A stretch of 24,105 nucleotides of DNA, from assembly GCA_947589635.1 (NCBI GenBank), contig CANQCC010000007.1:1-24105 (forward strand), given 5' to 3'. The translations under genes and the position numbers were made by a program. Numbering within the stretch: position 1 is the stretch's first letter; the number at the start of each line of letters is the position of its first letter. Shown here one piece after another: positions 18,903 through 24,105 of this stretch. The DNA comes from an uncultured Clostridia bacterium (lineage in GTDB: Bacteria > Bacillota > Clostridia > Christensenellales > CAG-917). The notes under the pieces are model-generated. The model saw nothing but the letters and a program-made list of their open reading frames with translations, was not told where the DNA came from and made no database searches.

Positions 18903-18930
18903 GGAAAGGCACGCTCTTGGCCGCCTTTCC
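18903..18930. repeat. 8-bp inverted repeat upstream of the MFS gene
   Basis: GGAAAGGC (18903-18910) and GCCTTTCC (18923-18930) are perfectly complementary with a 12-nt loop. The repeat lies 10 bp before the putative -35 of the transporter gene. This position suits a repressor or activator site, though that is only inference. Confidence 0.5.
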
Positions 18931-18940
18931 TTATTTATGC

Positions 18941-18969
18941 TTGTAAAATTTCACTTTGTATAGTAAAAT
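18941..18969 (+). promoter_or_regulatory. candidate promoter of the MFS gene
   Basis: TTGTAA (18941-18946), a 17-nt spacer and TAAAAT (18964-18969), followed by the ATG 24 nt downstream. The hexamers are imperfect matches, so this is a weak or regulated promoter if real. Confidence 0.45.
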
Positions 18970-18992
18970 AAAACATATCCTCGGGGGTAATT

Positions 18993-20813
18993 ATGGCAGC
19001 TGAAACTTCAAGCAACAAGATGGCAAAGCGCACCGTGCTTATGTTCGTGCTTTTCGGCACGGTCGGACAGATAGCCTGGTGCATAGAAAATTCCTTTTTG
19101 AATTTATACGTCAACCGCACCATATCCACAAATCTTATGGCGGTATCGGCAATGGTCGCGGCAAGCGCGGTCGTCGCCACGCTGACCACGATAATAATGG
19201 GTTGGGTAATAGACAGGACGGGCAAACGTCGTCCGTTTATGGTGTACGGCTATATCCTTTGGGGCATATCCGTCATGCTGTTTTCGGTATTTACGACTGG
19301 CAATATGCGCTCGCTTGGCATGAGCGCGTCCGCCGCCGTAGTCGTGGCAAGCGTAGGCATGGTCATAATGGACTGCATAATGACGTTCTTCGGCTCCACC
19401 TCCAACGACGCGGCGTTCAACGCGTATGTCACGGACAATACCACAAAGGAAAATCGCGGCAGGACGGAGGCTCTGCTGTCCCTGCTTGCGGTGGTGGCGT
19501 ATCTGCTTGTGTTCGCGCCCTTCGAGATGACCGGGATAACCCAAAACAAATACTTCGCCGCGGATGGGACTCCGCTAGTGACCTCGCAAGGCGCGGATCC
19601 TTCAAAGACGGTGACAGGCAACTGGACGCTGTTCTATTGCGTGCTTGGCGCGGTGGTGATCGTCGCGGGCATAGTCGGCTTCTTCGCGTTGCGCAGCAAG
19701 CAGGAGCTGTCTTTGCGCGGCGTTACCGGGACAAAAAACAAGCTGAAAAAAATATTTGTGTTTTCAAAGGACGTGGAAGTCAAACAGGACCTGAAGTTCA
19801 AGGATCTGTTTTACGGTTTTCGTCCTTCCGTCATCAAGCGCAACAAATATCTGTATCTTGTACTTGCGACGGTCATGATAACCTATGTCGCCAACAACTG
19901 TTTTTCAAACTTCACGGCGATATATCTTCAAAAGACGCTCGAGGCAGATAAGTATATCCCCGTGCTTGGATATCTGCTGCCTTGGGGGCTGAGTATGGGA
20001 CTTGCGTTCGTGGCGGGCATAATCGCGGGCGTGCTGCTGGATAAGACCAAAAAGAACAAGACTTTGCTTATCATCCCCGGCATAGCCGCGTCCTGCCTCG
20101 GGTCCCTCATGATGTACTTCACCTCGCCCAACTTCATCGCAGACAACCCTGTCGCGGTGCTCAGCTGCTATTGCGTGGGCAGCTTCGTGCAGTCAATGGG
20201 CAGCAGCATAGTCGGCGTGGTGTGCTTAAGCAGCGTAAGAAACCTCACTCCTCCCGACAAGGTGGGCCGCTTCCAGGGCATAAGAATGGTGTTTGTGGTT
20301 ATGCTGCCCATGGTCGTGGGAAGCATAGTCTCGGGCGCGGTCAGCTCGAGCGGGCGCTACATAGAGGGCGTGGACGAGTTTGGGCACGCGACGTACACCT
20401 GCCCTCCCGTCATGTTTTTGCTTGCGGCGATAGTCGTGCTGCTTGCGATAGTCCCCACCGTGTTCCTGCTTAAGGCGGACGCGAGCGCGTTGACCACTCC
20501 CGCCGAGGGCGTCGACGACGAGAGCGCAAATTCCTCCGATCGGCCCGTTTCGAGCGACGAGCTAAACGAGCCCGAAAACCAAAACGAAACCGAAGTTCAA
20601 GCCTACGCCTCTTCGGAATTTGAAGAGACCGAAGCGCAAACCGAGACCCCCTCGGAATCGGATGAGACCGAAGTTCAAGCCGAAGTCGCCTCTGACGACG
20701 TCCGCATACCCGATGAAATCAATTCGGACAATGCAAGCCTCGAGCATGACGAGGTCGTGCGCGAAGAGGACGCGGGCGAAGAGGCGCATGACGAGGATAT
20801 GTCCAAACAATAA
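18993..20813 (+). CDS. MFS transporter with acidic C-terminal repeat tail
   Basis: 606-aa polytopic membrane protein of the major facilitator superfamily. About twelve hydrophobic helices fill residues 15-495. The loop between the second and third helices reads GWVIDRTGKRRPFMVYGYIL, the standard MFS DRxGrR signature, and the overall pattern resembles the MFS_2/GPH-like sugar symporters. The substrate is not predictable. The last ~100 residues are hydrophilic and acidic, unusual for an MFS carrier, and contain three 13-residue repeats starting ETEVQA/ETEAQT (residues 532-570). ATG 18993 follows a GGGGG tract rather than a standard SD. It is a single-gene unit, divergent from the lipoprotein gene and sharing a 316-bp control region with it. 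Confidence 0.88.
   Translation: MAAETSSNKMAKRTVLMFVLFGTVGQIAWCIENSFLNLYVNRTISTNLMAVSAMVAASAVVATLTTIIMGWVIDRTGKRRPFMVYGYILWGISVMLFSVFTTGNMRSLGMSASAAVVVASVGMVIMDCIMTFFGSTSNDAAFNAYVTDNTTKENRGRTEALLSLLAVVAYLLVFAPFEMTGITQNKYFAADGTPLVTSQGADPSKTVTGNWTLFYCVLGAVVIVAGIVGFFALRSKQELSLRGVTGTKNKLKKIFVFSKDVEVKQDLKFKDLFYGFRPSVIKRNKYLYLVLATVMITYVANNCFSNFTAIYLQKTLEADKYIPVLGYLLPWGLSMGLAFVAGIIAGVLLDKTKKNKTLLIIPGIAASCLGSLMMYFTSPNFIADNPVAVLSCYCVGSFVQSMGSSIVGVVCLSSVRNLTPPDKVGRFQGIRMVFVVMLPMVVGSIVSGAVSSSGRYIEGVDEFGHATYTCPPVMFLLAAIVVLLAIVPTVFLLKADASALTTPAEGVDDESANSSDRPVSSDELNEPENQNETEVQAYASSEFEETEAQTETPSESDETEVQAEVASDDVRIPDEINSDNASLEHDEVVREEDAGEEAHDEDMSKQ
20586..20702 (+). repeat. three tandem 39-bp repeats in the MFS 3' end
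   Basis: Units at 20586-20624, 20625-20663 and 20664-20702 each encode 13 residues beginning ETEVQA, ETEAQT and ETEVQA. The unit is a multiple of three, so copy number can change without breaking the frame. Confidence 0.65.
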
Positions 20814-20829
20814 AAGTTATCTGTCGGCC

Positions 20830-20861
20830 TATGAAAACGGCGCCGAAATAGGGATTTCATA
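20830..20861. repeat. nested inverted repeats after the MFS gene
   Basis: TATGAAA (20830-20836) pairs with TTTCATA (20855-20861), and CGGCGCCG (20838-20845) inside it is itself palindromic. It begins 17 nt after the MFS stop. There is no T-tract. Confidence 0.4.
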
Positions 20862-20863
20862 AA

Positions 20864-20927
20864 ATGATAATGCATGCAAATTTTGTATGATAATGCGACA
20901 ATATCCGCGGTTTATCCGCGGATATTG
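20864..20927. repeat. hairpin with flanking ATGATAATGC repeats
   Basis: A perfect 12-bp stem, CAATATCCGCGG (20899-20910) with CCGCGGATATTG (20916-20927), and a 5-nt TTTAT loop. Two copies of ATGATAATGC (20864-20873 and 20887-20896) precede it. It is a good candidate 3' end of the MFS transcript, but there is no T-run on either strand. Confidence 0.6.
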
Positions 20928-20977
20928 CCATTATAAAACGTCGATTTGTGCAAAAATCGGATTTATTGTCCCCTGTC

Positions 20978-21137
20978 ATGAACAACTTACTTTAAGCGTC
21001 AAGGACAACTTGTTTCGCGCATTACAGACGACACGTTTGAGCATTGCGACAGTTTGCTTCGAACACCATGAATAACTTATTGCACGTGTTACAGGCAGCT
21101 TGTTTCGAGCGTTATGAACAACTTACTTCGAGCGCTT
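20978..21137. repeat. seven degenerate ~23-bp tandem repeats
   Basis: Units start at 20978, 21001, 21024, 21046, 21068, 21091 and 21114, with lengths of 22-24 bp. Shared core: ACAACTTGTTTCGAGCG, with drift between copies. Units 1, 5 and 7 begin ATGAA. The unit is not a multiple of three, and the tract crosses the stop codon of the minus-strand gene (21123-21125). Confidence 0.7.
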
Positions 21138-22376
21138 TCTGCCGAGGTTGACGTTGTCGTCCACTCTGCTTTGAAGGGAGGGGATGGGGTTTGGTTTTTT
21201 CTCCGCGCGGTAGTCGGAGCCTGCGCGGTCTATGTGCGCGCGGATGACCTGATGGCTTGGCACAAGTTTGTCGTTTGAGATGACGACGCCCTGATACGCA
21301 AAGAAGTCCGCGTCCGCTCCAAGCCTGTTCACGTCGATATATCCCTCTCTCAGCGCGGTGTTTTCCACGGTGTTCGCAAGCACTTTTCTGACGTATTCGG
21401 GCTGCGGCGAGAAGAGGAGAAGTTCCGGGAAATTGCCGTCGGGTATGACCTGTTGCCACTCCTTTTTGCCGTAGCGCTTGAGGGCTTCGGCGGCGATATG
21501 CAGGTGGGTTATCTCCATAAGCAGGCACTGTTCCCACATCTTTTTTATGCGCTTGTCCTTTTCGTCCTGCCAGCAGGAGTAATACAGATAACACTCGGTA
21601 TACTCGTGGTTGAGCCAGCACTCCAGCCAGCCCTCGCCAACGTCCATAAGCGAGCCGTATTGCGTGACGTGTTGCTCCTCAACAAGGGCGATCTCCTGAT
21701 AGAGGCGGCGCCCGAGATCGCTTTCATAAAACGCGCACTGATTCATATAGTAGTTCATCGTCTGCTGTTCCGCGGCGGTGATGATGGCGACGTTCAGCTT
21801 GGTTATCGGCGCGCATTTTTTGAAGTTCACGGGCTTGCGTATCTCGTCGTAGGGGTGGCGCGGATGCGCGATAGTGGGTCTTCCCGGCGTGATCTCGGTG
21901 TATCCGCCCACAAGTTTTTCCGCCTTTATGCCGTGCTCCATATCAAGCAGGTCGGCGTATCTGTACAGGTGGTCGAAGTCCTCCAGCAGCGCAAAGTCAA
22001 GCGCCGCTTTGACGTGCTTGTCCGGCTCGCGCTGAGCAAGTATCGCGGTCAGCTCGACGGCAAGCTGTTCGTACGCTATCGTAGTCTCAAGCACGGTCTC
22101 GTCCTTGGGTTTGAGGCAGGCTATCTTCTTTTGTTGATGTTGCTCGCTTCTGCGCACAAATTCAAGCTCGCGGCGCAAGTCGTTGTTTTTGCAATGCCGC
22201 GAAAATTGATGCGAAAACCATACCGCCTCGTATTCGGTGCCGTTCATCAGAATGACTCTCGCCTTTGTGAAGGGGTCGGCGCAATCTTTGAGATAGCTTT
22301 CGGGATAGAGCGCCTTGAAGTCGTAAAACAGCTTTTCGCTGCGTTCGGGCGCCTCGTTGAATGGGTTAAATGGCAT
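21123..22376 (-). CDS. ferritin-like (putative diiron) protein of unknown role
   Basis: 417-aa soluble, mostly helical protein. I do not recognise a named family, but the spacing of acidic and His residues suits a ferritin-like helical bundle: E103 (IAYEQLAVEL), E132/D133 with H136 (LEDFDHLYRY), E203 (AAEQQTMNYY), E233xxH236 (VEEQHVTQYGSL), E258 or E261 (HEYTEC), and E288xxH291 (MEITHLHIAAEAL). That is six ligand-bearing helices rather than the usual four. The N-terminal 60 residues and the C-terminal region (about 310-417) are outside this core. There is no signal peptide. ATG 22376 has AGGAG 7 nt upstream. The last codons lie in the tandem repeat tract. It is divergent from a DUF2804 gene. 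Oxygen or metal handling is a guess. Confidence 0.75.
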   Translation of the reverse strand: MPFNPFNEAPERSEKLFYDFKALYPESYLKDCADPFTKARVILMNGTEYEAVWFSHQFSRHCKNNDLRRELEFVRRSEQHQQKKIACLKPKDETVLETTIAYEQLAVELTAILAQREPDKHVKAALDFALLEDFDHLYRYADLLDMEHGIKAEKLVGGYTEITPGRPTIAHPRHPYDEIRKPVNFKKCAPITKLNVAIITAAEQQTMNYYMNQCAFYESDLGRRLYQEIALVEEQHVTQYGSLMDVGEGWLECWLNHEYTECYLYYSCWQDEKDKRIKKMWEQCLLMEITHLHIAAEALKRYGKKEWQQVIPDGNFPELLLFSPQPEYVRKVLANTVENTALREGYIDVNRLGADADFFAYQGVVISNDKLVPSHQVIRAHIDRAGSDYRAEKKPNPIPSLQSRVDDNVNLGRKRSK

Positions 22377-22392
22377 ATTGTACTCCTTTTCG

Positions 22393-22409
22393 GGGCAAAT
22401 TTTCCCCGC
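22393..22409 (-). repeat. short hairpin in the leader of the ferritin-like gene
   Basis: GGGG and CCCC arms surround AAATTT, giving a small stem about 20 nt upstream of the start, just before its SD. It may be a leader hairpin. The 136-bp divergent region has no clear minus-strand promoter that I can defend. Confidence 0.3.
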
Positions 22410-22492
22410 GATGATAAAAATTATTGCCTTTTGCGCCCATTTTTAACGGCAAATAAAAAAAATATTGCGAGCGAGCGTACGCCGTGTTAAAA

Positions 22493-22498
22493 TATAAT
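22493..22498 (+). promoter_or_regulatory. -10 element of the second DUF2804 gene
   Basis: A perfect TATAAT lies in an AT-rich stretch, with a predicted start near 22505. No convincing -35 is found at 16-18 nt; the nearest, TTGCGA at 22465-22470, is 22 nt away. The position supports ATG 22540 over ATG 22513, which would lie about 8 nt from the transcript start. Confidence 0.45.
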
Positions 22499-22539
22499 AT
22501 ATATGGATATGTATGTCCGATAATGATATGGAGAAAATT

Positions 22540-23643
22540 ATGGAAGAAGAAAGACAGCAGAAAGTCTGTATCCACCCAACAAGAACGCCCGCCCCTACGC
22601 CCGAAAGCATAGTCGAGGACGGACAGGTACACTTTGGCACGTTTGACGCGCCTTGGCAAAACATCAATCTGCTTGACGCGTACAAGCCGTGCGGGCCTCG
22701 CATGCCCGACTGCCTTAAAAAGAGCCGCTTGACGGAATGGGAAGCGTTTGAGGTCTGCCTTGACGAAGGCGCGCTTATAAGCGCCGTATACAAAATTGGC
22801 GTCATCCGGTTTTCCATCTTTGTGTGGTACGACAAGGCGGAGGACAAGATCTACAGCTGGCGCAACATCGCTCCCAAAAAGCGCGTGCGCGTAGCCTCGC
22901 AGCTTGTAAGCGACTATTGCTATTGCAAGACAAAACACAGCGAATACAGAATTGACAACGACTTTTTGAACGGCAAGGCGTCCGCGAAGGGCTATACCAA
23001 GGGCAAACACGGCGAGTTTTCAATAGATATGGCGTTCGAGCGCATTTCCCCTCTCGCCAACGGCGTAATGCCGCTTGCCAAAAACAAGGACGGCAGCCTG
23101 CGTAACGCCCTTTACAGCGAAAAGGACTTCTTTAAGGCGACGGGCAACGTCACCATCAACGGCAAGTGCTATGTGACCAACGAGCGCTCGGTGGGCATAA
23201 TCGACGACCATAAAGGCTTTTATCCCTTCCACGCGCACTACGATTGGCTGACCGCGATGGGCAAAGTCCCCATCGACGGCGAGGACAAGTATTTTGCCTT
23301 CAACCTCACGCGCAATCAGTCCGTGGATCAGGATCAATATAACGAAAACGTCATCTGGATAGAAAACGAATCCTTCCCAATGCCTCCCGTCAAGTTCACG
23401 CATAAAAACGGCAAGAAAAAAGCGGACGAGTGGCACGTCGTGGACGAGGGTGAAAAAGGGATCGTCGACATCACCTTCAAAATCAACCGCGTATTCTATA
23501 TGCCCATTCACGCGCTTGTCATAGATTGCTATTATGCGCTGCCCTACGGCACGCTGACCGGCTACGTCACGGACCCGAACGGCAAAGTCTATCGCGTGGA
23601 CGGGATGCTGGGCATAGGCGAAGACAAGACCACGCATATGTGA
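22540..23643 (+). CDS. DUF2804 family protein (second copy)
   Basis: 367-aa cytoplasmic protein of the uncharacterised DUF2804 family. Recognised by VGIIDDHKGFYPFHAHYDWL (about residues 217-236), FNLTRNQSVDQDQYNENVIW (about 253-272) followed by ESFPMPPVKF, and the ending TLTGYVTDPNGKVYRVDGML with GIGED. These match the DUF2804 layout, but sequence identity to the first copy at 14762-15895 is low by eye, so they belong to different subgroups rather than being a recent duplication. I chose ATG 22540 because GGAG lies 6 nt upstream; ATG 22513 has no ribosome binding site. It is divergent from the ferritin-like gene. The function is unknown. Confidence 0.82.
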   Translation: MEEERQQKVCIHPTRTPAPTPESIVEDGQVHFGTFDAPWQNINLLDAYKPCGPRMPDCLKKSRLTEWEAFEVCLDEGALISAVYKIGVIRFSIFVWYDKAEDKIYSWRNIAPKKRVRVASQLVSDYCYCKTKHSEYRIDNDFLNGKASAKGYTKGKHGEFSIDMAFERISPLANGVMPLAKNKDGSLRNALYSEKDFFKATGNVTINGKCYVTNERSVGIIDDHKGFYPFHAHYDWLTAMGKVPIDGEDKYFAFNLTRNQSVDQDQYNENVIWIENESFPMPPVKFTHKNGKKKADEWHVVDEGEKGIVDITFKINRVFYMPIHALVIDCYYALPYGTLTGYVTDPNGKVYRVDGMLGIGEDKTTHM

Positions 23644-23683
23644 CGTCCAATCAACTTCAAGCAACTTAAAAGACCGCCGTTTG

Positions 23684-23736
23684 GGTGTATTCCATAGGGA
23701 ATCAAGAAAAAACTTAATTTTATATCGGAATACACC
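23684..23736. repeat. 10-bp inverted repeat downstream of DUF2804
   Basis: GGTGTATTCC (23684-23693) is perfectly complementary to GGAATACACC (23727-23736), with outer CGCC/GGCG pairing after internal loops. The intervening 33 bases are AT-rich. It marks the left edge of the low-GC stretch. Confidence 0.6.
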
Positions 23737-23748
23737 TTTGGGCGAGTC

Positions 23749-23787
23749 AAAAAATACAGGATAGTGATGTACTACCCTGTATTTTTT
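23749..23787. terminator. bidirectional intrinsic terminator
   Basis: AAAAAATACAGG (23749-23760) pairs perfectly with CCTGTATTTTTT (23776-23787), and TAGT/ACTA can add four pairs inside. T-runs follow the GC part on both strands. It lies between the DUF2804 gene and the convergent gene at 23802. Confidence 0.85.
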
Positions 23788-23801
23788 AATGGCTTTTACG
23801 C

Positions 23802-24105
23802 CTATTCTAGTCCCATCATCATATTGTAATGGCTTTCTTGGTTTGTATTTATAAAAATCATTTTGAAAATTTCCTTGTAACGGTCAATCATATCTGCATC
23901 AATACTTAAATGCAAATCATCATTAATCGTGTGCGATCCTGAATTGATGAAAGGCAATAGGGTTCTACAAATAATTTTATCTTGACCATCAAACTGATTA
24001 ATTATTTTCTCATAGTCCTTATGCCCAATACGCTCCGTCTCGCCGCCGATCTTCCCCAAACTTCCCTCATTGAACTTTTCTATTCTGACTACCTGACTGC
24101 TGATT
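23802..24105 (-). CDS. C-terminal fragment of a possible AAA-type ATPase (5' end outside window)
   Basis: The frame is open to the right edge, giving the last 100 residues of a larger protein, so the internal TTG at 24059 is not the start. Its end (SGSHTINDDLHLSIDADMID, then YKEIFKMIF and HYNMMMG) resembles the C-terminal ends of AAA_13-like ATPases that occur in phage-defence loci. I base this on memory of the pattern, without a Walker motif in view, so the function is tentative. The base composition is strikingly AT-rich: 53 G or C in the 180 bases 23821-24000, against 37 in 60 for 23221-23280 inside DUF2804. This suggests horizontal acquisition. It is convergent with the DUF2804 gene across a strong terminator. 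Confidence 0.6.
   Translation of the reverse strand, partial: ISSQVVRIEKFNEGSLGKIGGETERIGHKDYEKIINQFDGQDKIICRTLLPFINSGSHTINDDLHLSIDADMIDRYKEIFKMIFINTNQESHYNMMMGLE

Noticed and set aside
20887..21075. 62-codon plus-strand frame
   Set aside because: It consists of the hairpin and the tandem repeats, with no ribosome binding site.
20978..21137. CRISPR array
   Set aside because: The units are contiguous and diverged with no spacers, so this is a degenerate tandem repeat.
23802..24059. complete 85-residue protein starting at TTG 24059
   Set aside because: The frame stays open to the window edge and no ribosome binding site precedes the TTG, so this is the end of a larger gene.

Overview
The window looks like a chromosomal segment of an anaerobic, fairly GC-rich member of the Bacillota (Clostridia-like). 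The clues are the RpoB and RpoC sequences, a type III glutamine synthetase, a split sodium-pumping oxaloacetate decarboxylase operon, strong AGGAGG-type ribosome binding sites, and a lipoprotein combining a PrsA/SurA-like body with an InlB-type repeat. I cannot name the genus.

Layout. (1) Positions 1-6874, minus strand: rpoB followed by the 5' three quarters of rpoC, which runs off the left edge. They are driven by a textbook promoter at 7035-7063, and no rplJ/rplL lies upstream. (2) 7199-9314, plus strand: divergent glnN (GSIII) with its own promoter and an almost leaderless mRNA, ending at an intrinsic terminator. (3) 9706-13186: oxaloacetate decarboxylase operon in the order alpha (carboxyltransferase), gamma, separate biotin carrier, beta (membrane pump), with an extended -10 promoter. 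(4) 13254-14576: EamA-type transporter and a small DUF4279-like protein. (5) 14762-15895: first DUF2804 protein. (6) 15894-16236: an array of three related inverted-repeat elements filling the gap between two convergent genes; its ends supply the stop codons of both. (7) 16235-18676, minus: large lipoprotein. (8) 18993-20813: MFS transporter with an acidic tandem-repeat tail. (9) 20814-21137: intergenic stretch with a 12-bp hairpin and seven degenerate ~23-bp tandem repeats that run into the 3' end of the next gene. (10) 21123-22376, minus: ferritin-like protein of unknown role, divergent from (11) 22540-23643, a second DUF2804 protein. (12) 23644-24105: an abrupt drop in GC, strong hairpins, and the 3' end of a minus-strand gene that may be an AAA-type ATPase of the kind found in defence islands.

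How the parts relate. The oxaloacetate decarboxylase genes form one functional complex, coupling decarboxylation to Na+ export. rpoB and rpoC encode the core RNA polymerase. The rest are single-gene or two-gene units. No complete, obviously new multi-gene system is visible. The best leads are the convergent-gene repeat array, the ferritin-like/DUF2804 divergent pair with its decaying repeat tract, and the low-GC edge at the right.
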